Shown here piece after piece: positions 12,001-24,300 of a DNA stretch of 64,000 nucleotides (position 1 is the stretch's first letter; every line of letters starts with the position of its first letter). Origin of the DNA: Prunella strophiata (Eukaryota > Chordata > Aves > Passeriformes > Prunellidae); NCBI GenBank assembly GCA_036583965.1, contig JAZBQD010000034.1, positions 10,170,040-10,234,039 on the forward strand, given 5' to 3'. Below the pieces are notes generated by a model, which was not told the origin of the DNA, ran no database searches, and worked only from the letters and a program-made list of their open reading frames with translations. The position numbers and the translations under genes were made by a program.

Positions 12001-14254
12001 AATTAAGCTCACAGCCATGGATCCTAGGAAGGAAACAGCAGGCCAGCCCGAGGAAGAGTCATTCATACACTAAACCCCTCTTCTGTTGTGTAAATTGGCC
12101 ACTGGCAGCAGCTTCCGGTACAAGGGCTTCCCCCAAGATGTGCAGTGCACTTCAGAACCTGCTGCTGTTGAGAGCCCTCATTATAATGGATGCTAATTAG
12201 ATCAAATCCACATCCAAGGGACTTAAGAGAAACAACACCAATGAATTAGAGACATCCTTCTTTTAGAAGATCAATATGAAGTCGTGTGGTGGCAGTTTAA
12301 GCAACAGGATTTGACATGCTAAAGAGCCCTGAGTGTAATGAAAATACACATTATTAAGGGGTAGAGCCCCATATGCAAAAAGCCAGAGAGCCCAGCAGGG
12401 AACCCCCATCAAGTTTTTATATAATAAAAAAGAAGCTTTTTTGTTAATTTTTGTTTTGACACAAGTTTACATTCGAGATCAGTCTGCTAAACAACAGCTA
12501 ACTGTAAAGTTTTGTAGAATCAGTGTCAGGAATGCACAAGGTTTCCTCTCTTCTTCAAGTACCCTTCTATAGCAGCTCTCTGAAGTGCTCTAACTGTGTC
12601 TGTCACAAGGACCTCAGTCTTCTCTACAGTCAGCAAGTCCTCGAGTCCCATAGGTGTATCAGCAAGAACAGAAACAATTCAGTCAAGTAACACTTTCAGT
12701 TCATCTTGTAAATACTACAAACTGCACCCAGGCTGCCTAGTGCTGGTCACAGTAAAGATGACATCGATAAACCTCGTGTTTCAGTATTTCACATGATGTC
12801 CTGGACACTCAAGCATACAATAAGCTCTATCATGATTCTATTTTAAAAACAGTAAATGAGGTCCAAGACAGAGAGAAGTATATCCTCCTTCCTTTCTAAT
12901 CCAATCAAATACACAGAGCACCCTAAAAATATTATTTATTCTATATATTAACCTGGAAATATTTTCATTTAACCCAGTGTCCCCTTTTAAAGACACTCAG
13001 AGTGCTACTGAATCATTTTCATGCAGGCCTACCATTTAAAGATACCTGATTTTAAGGCAGACAGGTATTAGGACAGGCAGCCTTTAAGAGGTTATCCTAC
13101 TAACCTACATTACTGACACATTAGCACACTACAGTATATTTAAAGGGCCCAGAATAAGTTAAGCAATAACTATCTTGATATACAAACAGGGCTATGTGAA
13201 TATGTCCCGACAACCAGAAATGCTAGAGAAGCCAGAGAAACATTAAGATTTTGAGCTAAGCCAGTTTTTAATGGGTGGAGTGGGATTCTCATAGTGTTCA
13301 CACCCACTAGAGTGAGCGGCAAACAAGCAGCAGCCTTTCCACTGAAATTCTTTCCAATATGAACCAGAATTAACAGACACATTGTCTAAAAACTCCCCCC
13401 CAGTAATAAGCAAATCCTTATCAAATGACTCCACAAAACCCTGACACCCCAAACTGAAGATTTAAGCAAACAAACAAAAATCCAAAGGCACCGCAGTATT
13501 AATACCCCTCTGACAGTTTCTGCAGGGGCATTTTAGGTGAATTAGGCAGAAATATGATTCACAAAATACTCTGAATGATTTAAGCATCACAGAAATCCTG
13601 CCCCTACCCCAACCTACCATGCCACAGTTTTTATATACTCTTCCAGCGTGCAGAGGTGACGAGCGAAAACAAAACAGCCCTTATCGGCTGCGAAGTTGTA
13701 ACACAGCAGACAGGGTACCCTGCAAAGCAGCCCCAACCCCAGCCCTCGCACCGCAGGCCACCACACCAGCCGCGAGGGCTTGTTTTCCTTCCCCCATCCA
13801 GCTCCAGACGAGAGGCCCCGGTGCCAGCCAGGCACGACCGCCGGTCCCTCCCCGGCCCCAGCACCCGGCCCCGGGCGGCGCTTACCGCGATCAGGGCGCT
13901 GCTGCGGCCGTGCTGCTGCTCTCCGCTCGCCGCCTCGCCGTCCAGCCCGTTGGCTCCGCTCCTCTCGGCGCTCCCCGCGGCGGCGGCGGCCGGAGGGGGC
14001 GCGGGCGGCGGCGGCGCCGGGGGCGGCTGCCGGTGTTTGCCGGCCCGCTTGGCCTTGGCCTGCAGGCAGCGCTGGTGCAGGGCGAAGGTTTGCTGGCGCT
14101 CCAGCTCCAGGCGCTCCGGGGACACGGCCTGGTAGCGGGACTCGCAGGCGCTGTGGTGCCGCCGGCAGAGCTCGATGCGCCGGCGGAGCCGCTCCATCAC
14201 CGCGCTGTGCCGCGGCACCACGAACTCCGCCATGGGGCAGGGGGGCAGCACCAT
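1602..14254 (-). CDS. MAML1: Mastermind-like protein 1, 5' part of gene (exons 1-3, incomplete)
   Basis: MAML1 is a nuclear co-activator that docks on the Notch intracellular domain-CSL complex and recruits p300. Three coding exons are visible on the minus strand: 14254-13886, 5212-3813 and 1862-1602, all with GT-AG borders and phase-0 junctions. The product matches vertebrate MAML1 along its length: the basic N-terminal helix that binds Notch/CSL, the acidic NLNEQEWKELIEELNRSVPD region, and a glutamine-rich stretch in exon 3. The C-terminal exons (second activation domain) must lie left of position 1. Exon 2 contains an apparent one-base deletion near 5009 that breaks the frame; the protein is otherwise strongly conserved on both sides. 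Identity is certain; whether the frame break is real is not. Confidence 0.96.
1863..3812 (-). other. MAML1: MAML1 intron 2
   Basis: Intron between exons 2 and 3. I see nothing else supportable in it. Confidence 0.9.
3813..5212 (-). CDS. MAML1: MAML1 exon 2, with an apparent -1 frameshift near 5009
   Basis: This large second exon begins (Q)LHETVKRKLDSAASPQNGDQ and ends PKPGNIAYRLPHGQ before a GTGAAT donor. It carries the p300-binding activation region, the acidic NLNEQEWKELIEELNRSVPD block and the conserved SSAHQLQQIAAKQKR motif. Its length is 1400 bases, whereas the phase-0 borders on both sides require a multiple of three. From the acceptor, the frame reads through DKKSGTGDT and then runs into a stop at 4978-4976. 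The conserved sequence (NGKHPMGLDGISKK) continues in another frame. One missing base around 5008-5011 explains this. A start at 5209 (second AG) is equally possible and keeps phase. Confidence 0.93.
6748..6829. repeat. Imperfect tandem duplication, two copies about 46 bp apart
   Basis: The segments tgtttaattcctgcacagg-taacagcaaa and tgtttaatgcttgcatagg-taacagcaaa follow each other at about 6753 and 6799. A few substitutions separate them, so it is not very recent. Confidence 0.7.
8994..9034. repeat. (ATAC)n/(AT)n microsatellite
   Basis: About six ATAC/CATA units run straight into about ten AT dinucleotides, within MAML1 intron 1. Confidence 0.95.
11160..11210. repeat. Two interleaved perfect 10-bp inverted repeats
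   Basis: GATTATTTGT (11160-11169) pairs with ACAAATAATC (11180-11189). CATTGATGCA (11171-11180), which fills the loop of that stem, pairs with TGCATCAATG (11201-11210). Transcribed in either direction this is an H-type pseudoknot arrangement. As DNA it could be a cluster of homeodomain-like sites, because the CATTGAT core recurs at 11156. Its function is unknown. Confidence 0.75.
13886..14254 (-). CDS. MAML1: MAML1 exon 1, coding part
   Basis: This exon has 123 codons starting MVLPPCPMAEFVVPRHSAVM. Residues about 11-70 form the long basic helix (MERLRRRIELCRRHH, then SPERLELERQQTFALHQRC, then KAKRAGKHRQ) that lies across the CSL-Notch ankyrin groove. After it comes a Pro/Ala-rich low-complexity stretch, PPPAPPPPAPPP then five Ala, that differs from the mammalian linker. 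The donor reads GATCGCG|GTAAGC. The frame is open upstream of the ATG but only through a GTG codon, so the ATG at 14254-14252, equivalent to the mammalian start, is chosen. Confidence 0.95.
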
Positions 14255-14584
14255 GGGCCGGGCGGCGAAGGGGCGGCCGCCGCCGCTCACCGGCTGCTCG
14301 CTCCGGCGCTCGCCATGGCGGGGCCTCCGCCGCCCCTCCCGCCGGCCTTACCTGCGCTCCCCGCCGGGATCGCCCCGGGTCTTCCCCCCGCCCGGCCCGG
14401 CGCCCGCTCCTCTCCCCCCCGCCCCACTTCCTCCTTCTGCCCCGAGCCCGGCGCCGCTCCGCTGCCCTGCTCTCCCTCAGCCCTGCCCGCCTCGCGGGGC
14501 CCGGCGGAGCCCGCCGCGCTCCCCCCGCCGCCGCCCTCAGGCGCGGGCCGGCCCGGACCCCCGGCCCCCCATTGTTGTCCGCGC

Positions 14585-14596
14585 CGCCGCCATCTT
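14585..14596 (-). promoter_or_regulatory. MAML1: YY1-type site, likely MAML1 transcription start region
   Basis: The minus strand reads CAAGATGGCGGC, the YY1 core that in many TATA-less promoters lies at or just downstream of the start site in this orientation relative to the gene. It is about 330 bp upstream of the MAML1 ATG. The exact start is inferred. Confidence 0.55.
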
Positions 14597-15039
14597 GAAA
14601 TTGTTTTTCCCTTCCAGAGCCGAGTTGAGAATAAATGGGCGGAGCTTCCTGGGTGGGGGGTACGTCACGGCGCGCGGCGCGTCACGAGCCGTGACCGACG
14701 CCCCTCCCGGCCAATAGGAGGGCGCGGAGGCGCGAATTATGCAGCGGAGGCGAGCTGGGGGCGGCGCTCGGCGCGGTTTAAAGGAACAGGTAGGGAGGGG
14801 CGGGGCGATGGCGGCCCAGCCAATCAAGAGGCGGGAGGCGGAGCCGCGGGTGATTGACAGGGAGGGGGGGGCCGCAGCGCGCCCCGGGCGCTGGAGCGGA
14901 GCCCGGCCCGGCCCCGGGTCCCGGCAGCGCTCGGCCCCGCAGCGGCAAAAGACCGCCAGAGGCACGGGTCACCGCACCCGCACCCTGCTGAAGAGTGAGC
15001 CAGCTTTGCTAATTAGACAAAGAAAGGCAACCAGATTTA

Positions 15040-18000
15040 AGTTTCTTTATTGATTAGTTTTTACATTTTTTTTTTTTGCAAGTTGCTTCTACAAGTACCT
15101 GTTTGAAATGGACATGAAATCACAGTAGTTGTGTCCAGCAACACTAAAAAAAAAAACCAAAACAAAACCCCAATCAACCAAAAACCCCTTTCACAAACCA
15201 TGAGGCAAGGGGGGTATTAACCATCAGTTTGGGATGAGCAGGGCAGTCACAAGCCCCAGGTCTGTAGCCACAGCCTCAGTGGAGGAGCTGAGTTTGTGAG
15301 GAAGGAGTAAGGAAAGAGCAAGAGAAAACCATGGACATGTACAAGTAGTCACTACTTGCAAGAAACCCTCCTCAGGCCCAGGAGTCAATCTCAACCCCAG
15401 ACATTCATAACACAGTGGAGGGTTCACAGCCTCAAGCTGCAACAATTCAGCACTGAGCAGAGGCAGCAAGGGCAGACCACATCCAGGGACACTGCTGGAA
15501 GGGGTTAGTGGGTTAGATGCACCCTGACCTATAACTGCCCCCACCAACCACTGGCCCCAGGAGAAAAGCTGCTCTCAGCACTTCTGCCTTGTGTGTCAGA
15601 GCCCACAGGTTTTGTTTTGATTCACCATGCCAGCCTAACCACCTCAAGCTCAGCATCCTTGTCAAGAGCTGCCACCCTTGGCTGCACAGACTCAAAAGGC
15701 CCAAATACACCTTCCAGGATCTGTAACAGTTCCAAAGACAGTTCACAGGTTACAGCCAGGTGGAGTTTCACTACTCTAAAAAACACAGCTATGCTTTATG
15801 TACTGAGGATAAGCAGGTAGCTGTATTTTTCCTCCAAGACTTTTAAAATAAGAGCAATTCTAAGGTCAAACTGAGGCACGCAAGCTAGAAAGCAGGATAA
15901 AAAGTAACTTGTCTATCCATTTTGGAAAGTCTTCATTTATTATAGTGATTATTTAAAGCATACACTATGGTATCAAAAAAAGCTGTAACATGCAGACAGG
16001 ACTTTTTCAGGAGAATTAGCAGAAGCAAATGTAGATTTACAATTAGCTTTAATATAATGCTATTTAAAAGCTGATAGCAGATCTCAAGTTCACTTTTGAT
16101 GCTTTGAAAGAACATGTATGCACAGGGATTGTTTGGGAGTTTAAGGCAATTTGCATATTAAGATAAAAAACCATTAGATTAATTAGATTTTTATGTTGTG
16201 CTCAAAACATTAGCTGAATTGAAACCATTTACATATACTTCATCTCAAAGGACTGAGAGTCATAAATAGCAGCTGCTCCTTGATAAAAATACAGTCCTGA
16301 GAACAAGCTAGTAGCAATGCTTAAGCTATGACATCTTCCATGTCAGAGTATAAGCTATTTTTGCAATAAGGAGCAGTATTGACCAGGTGTTCAACAGGCA
16401 AAGGCATTCTAAACATGCAATAGCTTCCAACAGAAGTCTGAAATTACTTCCAGTATCTTGCTTACAATAGTTTATTTGTACACTGCAGAGAGATCAAGAA
16501 ATCCTGCTATGCATTTGTGATCACTAATATTTCAAACACAACAACCAAGGGATACAACATAAGGACAGGCAGCAAAAGGTGTTTTACAAAAAAAAACCCA
16601 AAAAAACAAAAAACCAAACCCAAAACAAGAGTCTTTTAGTAATTGGTTAGATTGTTTGCAAGGTATTTGAAACACTCTTCCCCCCACAACCCCTGGGAAC
16701 TATTCCACACACTATACCTATCATATGACCAAACAACACTGGAGTGTTTAAGTTCAGTGCAAGAAGAATAATTTCATGACATTTAATTTCATTCTAAACA
16801 AAGGCAAAAGTTTATCTACATAGACATCCAAATGCAAACATATTTGGTACAGTGTAATGAATTACATCCATCTCACCCTCAGAGGTAATGCTCTTGTAGT
16901 GCTCATCTGCATTCCACAAAAAAATAAAAAGGTGTTTGAAACAGTGTAATATGGTAGACTCAACACTTTAAAAAAAATTTATTCAGATGGAATTGAATTT
17001 TCTAACATTCACAATATAATTTAGAATGCACTTGTTACATGAAGAGCAGATAAAAGGACTTAAAACAGTTTCACATACCAGTTAAGAGATTCCACATGCT
17101 CCTTCCCCACCTACAATACTGACATCTTGGTTGTGGTTTTTTTCCTTAACAAATACTCAGTTCAACTTGTCTACCTGCCTACCTCCCCCATTTCTACAGC
17201 AGACACACAGTGACAACAGTGAGAGGATATGGGACACTGTCTTATTCAGTGTTTGGACCCTGGAAAGGAGCAGGCCTAGTTATGAAATCGAGTTTGACAA
17301 TGAGCTGAACATGAAGTGCTTCAGCAACTGAGGCAAAGCTGCTCTCAGGAAGAGCTGTATCGTCACAGAGAGGAAAACACCAGGGGCTGAACAGAGGGCA
17401 AAGGGGGAAGTAGCCTAACCACACCTCCCCAGCAACCCTCAGCTTTACAAAATAGTTCAAGAACAAATAAACTTGCTTGTCTGCAAGCTCTGCAGGATTA
17501 AATGCCACATTAAGATGACCCACTCCAAATCCTAGATCGTTTGTCAACATTTAACAGGGCTTTAGCCATGCACAGTATGCATATATTTTATAGACTGCCT
17601 AACCCCTTCCTTCCACCCCTTCTTCCTCTTTCCCCTCCCCCCAAAAGAATGAAGTTGATTGATTAGAGAGTTTCACTACTGGTTTCCCCATACACCTCCC
17701 CTCAGCTGTCTTTTCTTTTGAGGGCAGGGGTGCTGTCAAATGCATTGACAACTTTTCTTCAAACAATTACCAAATTTCCGGGGTATAAAGACATTGGTGC
17801 ATTTAGGAATTTACATATTTGTAAAAAAAACTAGTTATAAAACTGCATTTTTATCACCTAGCACTTTCAAGATTCATTGTTATATTTCACTAATTAATAT
17901 ATTAAATTAAGCCAAGGTTTGAGACTGGAAAAATTCTACCAATCTACTTAAGAACAGAAAAGAATATTTAAAACCAAAAATGAAAAGGTTAGTTATGTTA

Positions 18001-18256
18001 CATTCCAAAATCCACAGCCCATTATATTAAATGCTTTCTTTCTACAGGAATGATGCTCTTTAAAACAGATGATTGCAAATATTTTACTGCTAGACACTCC
18101 ATTACATTGGATCGTGTGACTGGAACCTGTGGATGGTGAAATCTTGAGGTTTGTCCAAGTTTCAATGTAAGGTGTCCAAGGTCCTCTCCCAGAACCATGT
18201 TTGAAAACAACAACAAAAAATAAAAGAAATCACAGATCAAGTTCTTATGACTTTTT
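15040..18256 (-). other. CANX: CANX 3' untranslated region (inferred extent)
   Basis: This is the AT-rich stretch from the CANX stop to the last AATAAA before the MAML1 island. No reading frame in it looks coding. The extent is inferred from poly(A) signals only. Confidence 0.55.
15046..15051 (-). terminator. CANX: Putative distal poly(A) signal of CANX
   Basis: The minus strand reads AATAAA, followed within about 30 bp by a TGGTTG/TCTTTG GU-rich stretch. It is the last such signal before the MAML1 CpG island. A second AATAAA at 16983-16978 could give a shorter mRNA. Confidence 0.6.
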
Positions 18257-18310
18257 TCAATCTTTCCTCGGCTTTCTGTTTCTGGGTGATCTATTCACAG
18301 TTTCCTCCTC
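18257..18310 (-). CDS. CANX: CANX exon 15: C-terminus and stop
   Basis: Encodes [17 protein letters not shown] and TGA. The RNRKPR basic end is the calnexin ER-retention signal. Acceptor CTTGCAG|GAGGAG. The 3' UTR follows. Confidence 0.96.
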   Translation of the reverse strand, partial: EEETVNRSPRNRKPRKD

Positions 18311-21300
18311 CTGCAAGAAAGTAATTTGCATAAACATCAATAAAATAAAACCTAAATATACCTTTCATAACTATTTTGAGAAAAGCTATGAAAAATAATC
18401 CACTTTCATTTCTACATCAGAATTTAGTTTTTGAAAGGACCTACTGCTGAAAATACTTTGCGGCAAACAAGCAAATTCTTTGTTTTCACAGTGGATGTAC
18501 ACCATTTGTTGGGAGTGCTCAACAGCTTCTGCTGCTGGGAGAATCCTTTAACTTCAAGTAACACCCCACCCATTTTTGAGTCATTGTGTCAGTGTAGAGC
18601 ACTTCAGGTCATATCCTGACTGCACTCATAAGCCTCTTGCCTCAAGAAGCTGCCTTCCAACAGTCCCACTCCCCTCTCAAGACAGGGTTTACAGCACTGT
18701 CTTTAGCAGGGTGCCCAAGCCAGCTCAAGTCAGCCACAGCAATTCCTATTCTTCAGGGGGATTAAATTTTCTAAAGTTCTGAACTGGGAGGGAAAGTCAC
18801 ATGAGCCAGGTTAACTTTTAACACTGTAGTAAGGCCTGTTCTACATAACCTATGAAAGAAAATGCATAAGCTTCTTTCAAAGATTAGGCACTCTTACCTC
18901 TGATGCAGGTTTCCTATCTTCCTCCTCCTCATCTTCTTCCTCCTCTTGACTAGCACTTCCTAGATCAGTATCACTTTTCTGCTTCTCTTCAAGGGGAAAT
19001 GGGAAAAAAAAAAAAAAAAATAAAAAAATCATTCTCCTTCCTGACTTTTATCTTCAGTTCACCATTGGCTTTATTCCATATCTGCCAATCCTGCTGGTTT
19101 ATTCTATCAGGGAGAACATCATTCAAGACTATCTAGTTTACCTACCAAGCTTTTCCTCATTTGTGTCCTCCTCCTCCTCCTCCTCCTCTTTTTCCCCTTT
19201 ATCTTTTTCTTCTTCTTTCTCATCATCCACCACATCAGGCTGAGGAGCATCAGTCTTCTTGTATTCCGCAGCACTTGGCTGTTTCTGAAAGGCAATGGCA
19301 AACCCAGGCAATTATTTGTGACATTCAGGCATATTTTACTGAACCTCCTTTTAAACATGAGGCTAATTACCTTCCCAGAGCAGCAGAAAAGGATAACAAG
19401 GAACACTGGCAAAGCCACAGTGAGGATGTAGACTACCCAAAGCCAGGGACGCTCTTCAGCAGCTGCCATCATCTGGCCCACAACACCAGGCTGTAAGACC
19501 AAAAGAATTGTCAAATTCCACCTCATACAGCAAGCTAGCAGCTAAGTTTAACCTACAGAATTTTCAAATAGGCTTTTTGCAACTTTAAACACTGTATTTC
19601 AAAAATCAAAAAAAAAAAAAAAAAAAATCAAGCTAACATGCACAAGTAGTTTTCCCATTGCTTATTAATTAAGTATTAGGCTAAAGAGTCCAAATATCAG
19701 AGCAAAAACTCAGAAGAGAGCAGTACGCTTAGTAACTAAGAGAGTACTCTTAGTTACTTATAGCAACCATTAACATACTGTAATTATGAATTGAGGCTCT
19801 GACCTGGTTTAGCAAAACCCTCAGCCTTAGCACATACAGGTATATATTGGCAAAAACAGAGAGAGAACAGCAGAGGTGCTTCTACTGCTCCACTTCGCAA
19901 CACACAATTAAACCTTCCTCTCTCACCTCTGCAGCACCATCAGCTGCCTTTTTCAGTCCCCATCCATCACTGGCCCAATCATCAGCCACAGCTCTTTCAG
20001 AACAGATTATAAAGTTGTCAAAAAAGATGTCAGATGTCATGGACCATAACTCAAGTCCCACAGCACTGACAGGAGTCATCTTGAAAGGTTCCAAGTCTTC
20101 AAAAAAATCTGGGTTTGGGATCTTTCTAGGTTTCCATATACCCTAAAAAACACAAAAGACATTCAGTCTCACCTACTGGAAGACAAATTTTAGTTTTCAG
20201 CCCATTATGAATGGAGAGATATAACAATCCATTGCACTTAATTACAACATCTACTGGTGCAACTCATCAGTCTTTAGGAATCAATACAATGAAGTGATGC
20301 CTGGTAAGAAAGCACTTTGAATTTGTCCACTTGAAACACAGCACAATCATGACAGCACTTGAATTTCTAATTACATCTGCTGAATCTAAATCATTCTGCT
20401 TTTTGTAAAAGAGATGCTTTATCAGCCACCAGCTTAAACACCAACCTGATAGTTCACGTTATCAATCATAGGAGGCTTCCATTTGCCTTTGTAGTTTGGA
20501 TTGTCAATCATTGGGCGCTGCCAGGTACCACAGCCAGGAGCTGTCTCACATTTAGGATTTGCAATCTGAGGTGCCTCCCATTCACCATCCATATCTTCAT
20601 CCCTGAAAAGGCAAACTCAGTTTTCAGTTCATACAGAATAAGGCTCAGACAGTGTCCAATTTCTGGGAAAATCTGAACTCCTCTGACTAAATGAAGACAC
20701 AAACTTTGTATAGTATAAGTCTGTAGATAAATATACTGCAGAAAGGAACAAGGATTTCAAAGACTAACTGTGAAGCACATCACAAAAGCCAGTCCCTGAG
20801 TACAGCCTCCCCCCACTGCCCCTTCCAAGTAGGTTCTACTTCACTGTGTACATCCCTGCCCTGTTCTGCTCACAGTCACAGAAGAGTTGAAAAATGCAGA
20901 GGTGAACGCAGAACATGAGTTCTCAGACCACTGCCCTCTACTTTTGAAGAAAAACAGCCTGAACAGCAACTTTGTCAGCAAGCAACAATGAACTGCAAAG
21001 TCAGTACCAAAGTCATGAAATAATTGCTGCCATTTGCAACAGGCAGCAAACTTACCAATCTTCAGGTTTCTCAGCATCAGGGTCTGCTACATATTCTGGC
21101 TCATCATCCAGCCAGCCCTCTGGTTTCACAGCGTTTTCATCCGCGATCTTTGCAGGAGCATCCTCATCCCTGGAGGGCAGAGCATTATGTGTTAACATAC
21201 ACAACACCTAAGTTCTTAAGCCTAAGGCATCATTCTACAGACTCTGAACAAGCCCACTGCTATAGACAGCCAGCCACCTTCCCTTCTGTCAGGGTCACTC

Positions 21301-24300
21301 TATGATTTCAGAAAGGAATTGCCTTGCAATCCTAACACGCGTGCCTCATGGCATATCAAGGTGCCAACTGCAAAGTACTACTACTAATTTTTTTTAAACC
21401 AATCTTGAAGTGGCGTATTACAGCAAATGCCATTTCTTAGCAGCATCTGCAAAAACACACCTGTGCTTGAAATAGAGTCTGTGATTTACAAAGCACAGGT
21501 ACAAAGCCAGAAAAGCAGGATCAGTTTCTGATTTAGGGAGTCAGGATTTTCAGTTGCCTTATCTATACACTACACAAACAACTACAAAGATCCTTCAGTT
21601 ACACCTTTTGCAGCTCATCTTTTGATCTCATCAAGGATGAAAGCAACAGGTAGCATAGGTATTTCTGCAGGAACAGGAGCACTAAACAGAAATTCCCAGA
21701 GGATGTGGGACCTCTCTGCCTTTGCCTACTGAAGTGCTGTTAAGATACCTAAACTGACAGTGTTTTGATTACAAGGGTGAGACTCAAAACCTTCTATAAG
21801 TCATGTGAGAAAGACATTTTGATCAGGACCAAATTATCGGGCTGAGGACTCCCTCAATTCCACCCTTCCAACACCTTACCAGTCATCTGGTTTAACAGCA
21901 TCTGGGTCTGGGATTTTTGGTCTCTCATCCCAGTCCTCAGGCTTCTGGTCATTTGGGTCCTCAATCTCTCGAGGTGGATTCACAGGAGGTGACATATCAT
22001 TTAGCAAATTCCCACTGTTGACAACTGTTTGATCAACCAGTATCTCAAAACTATTGTCAGGATTCAAGACTGTAAGGAAAAAAGTTGATATAGTCATTGC
22101 ATATACTATACAAAGCATGAGTCATAAAGCATCACTCATCCCCACTGTATAACCCAAGCTACCACCTACCCATCAACTGCTTTAAAGAACTGCTAAGAAC
22201 CTTTCTCCTTACACCACAGTGCAACTAGTGATGATGCACCACATCTCACCCTGTGAGAAGGCAGACTCCTGGCAGAAGTCCTACATGTGTTACAAGCATG
22301 GATTGTAAAGTGATTTAGCAGTTACCACAGCAAGTTGACTTTAGCACAGTAAGTATTGCTTTTGTAGTAAGAATGTATATACTCATATTATACTCCAGAC
22401 TAAGACTTCCTACTACTGACTAACAGGATTTTAATTCTCACTTCTTCATCTACTGCTATCTCTGTAGTAGGAAAAGCTAGAGACACTCCTAAGTACTTCC
22501 TGAAAGATTTTGATCATAGCTAATATACCAGACACTATTTAAAGAACTCTTGAGTTTGTCTGGTACATGAAAGCAGAAAAAAACCAAACAAAACTAAAAC
22601 AAACTATGATGCCTCTACATCTAAATTACACATTAGTGTGCCCCATGTTACCCAGAAGCAGCGTTCAGTCAGTTTATATATATGCTGATAATTATTTCAA
22701 ATATACTTAGCTCAAGTTACTTACAACTGCCCTGAAATTCAGTTCTCCTTTAAGTATTAAGTTCAAGTCACATGACCTTTCTCACATGAATCAAGACTTC
22801 CCAGAAGGATGAAATAAGCCTTTGCACAGACAATCAGCTTCAGCATTTGAAGCTTTCAAGTGGTTTTTAGTTGTATGATGCATTGGCACAAATATTCACC
22901 TGTTCATCTGGCTCACTTTGAGCTTCTGGTGCAGAAGATGAAGTAATTATTAATATGCATAGTTAGCAGTCACCATACCTAGAGTATAAAGATGAGTCTT
23001 CTTATCAGTAAAGTAAGTCTTCAGATCTGCATCCGGACGCTTTGCGTGCTTTTCCTCATATTTGCCAGTCTTTGGGTTTTTGTGCCGGAAGATGAAGTGC
23101 AATTTATAATCTTCTCCACATTTGTCAGGGCCAAACATTATTGTATATGGAGTTTTGTCATGGAACTGATCCTATAAAACAACACAATACCTCACTCCAT
23201 TATTCTGAAATACAACTTAAGTCATGGTCTGGCTTAAGAATTCCCAATTCATTAAAAACTATTCTGCAGCTTGAATATCAAGCCCATGAAGTCTCCATAC
23301 TAAAGCTTATGTTCCTCATATAAGCCTCCAGAAAAAATAATGTGCTAAGAACTATCCCAGCTCTTTAATTTTGCACCTTTAGGCTCCATTTTCCACATGG
23401 AAAACACCAGCTATTCAGGTGTCAACTGAAATATCAGTGTGACACCCACAATGTTTAAGTATACCTCTACACCACAACAAAGTATTTTAAAAGCTATCAA
23501 TTAAAGTATCCACTACTGGCAATAATGAAAGGCTAGCAAGGCCACTGAGTTCGTTTCACACAAACTGATAAGCAGCACTACAAGTGAAGCCAAGCTGCAT
23601 TTAGTCTACACTCATGAACTGGGGTATGCCTCAATCTAAGCTCTAACTGGATATAATCATCATTGAACTCTGCAAGTCTATTTGTTCTTGCTAATGTTAT
23701 CTGAAAATTCAATGCACATATGAAACTGATTAGGCAGCCAAGTTTTGTTCTGGGTGTTTGTGGTTGTTTTGGAGTTTTTTACTAGTTTGGAAATTGTATT
23801 AATAATACAACTCCAATGAGATTGCAGAAAAAAAGAAGGATGGATAACAAGTCCTAAAAGGTACATCTTATAAAGCCTAGGAAAATGGCTAAAGAAAACC
23901 CATGGGCTACAACAGCCTACACAAGGTTACCCAGCAGTTCAGCTTCGTCTGAACAGGCTAAACCACTTCAATGAGAGGGCAAAATACAGTTCTTAGGCCT
24001 TAGGAGCTGGCCACTCTCCTAAGCACCTCCTGTTTTCTTCTAGAACCCAGGAAAATCTGAAGTACTGCAGAGTTTGGCAAAGGTCTAAAACTGCTCAGCT
24101 ATTAGGGAACTTCAATTTCCACTCAAGTGGCCGTCACATTTCAGTACTTATCCTCTCCAACTGAAAGCACTGGGAAAATGTTGAGTGCAAAGTACTTGGG
24201 CAATCAGGCCCCACCACCCCCACTAAAAGGGTTTCTTCAGAGAGAAGCAAAGTGAAAGAACTTCAAGTTCTTTCCCAGCTAATACCCAAAAGTAGTCGCA

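Larger units (their letters stand above)
5213..13885 (-). other. MAML1: MAML1 intron 1
   Basis: This is the 8.7-kb first intron, AT-rich with no convincing exon. It contains an imperfect tandem duplication at 6750-6827, an ATAC/AT microsatellite at about 8994-9034 and the interleaved inverted repeats at 11160-11210. Short reading frames in it lack any recognisable protein similarity. Confidence 0.88.
13870..14990. promoter_or_regulatory. MAML1: CpG island over the MAML1 promoter and first exon
   Basis: GC content and CpG density rise abruptly from about 13.8 kb and fall at about 15.0 kb. The island covers exon 1, the 5' UTR and upstream DNA. It contains CCAAT motifs on the plus strand near 14711 and 14819, several CGTCA/TGACG half-sites between about 14661 and 14700, GC boxes, and no good TATA box at a suitable distance. 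Confidence 0.85.

Noticed and set aside
14255..14290. Upstream extension of MAML1 reading MSGGGRPF
   Set aside because: It starts at a GTG codon; the conserved MVLP start is an ATG further in.
13619..14857. Long plus-strand reading frame of 412 aa opposite MAML1 exon 1
   Set aside because: Antisense shadow of the GC-rich CpG island; composition is Pro/Ala/Arg and no family signature is seen.
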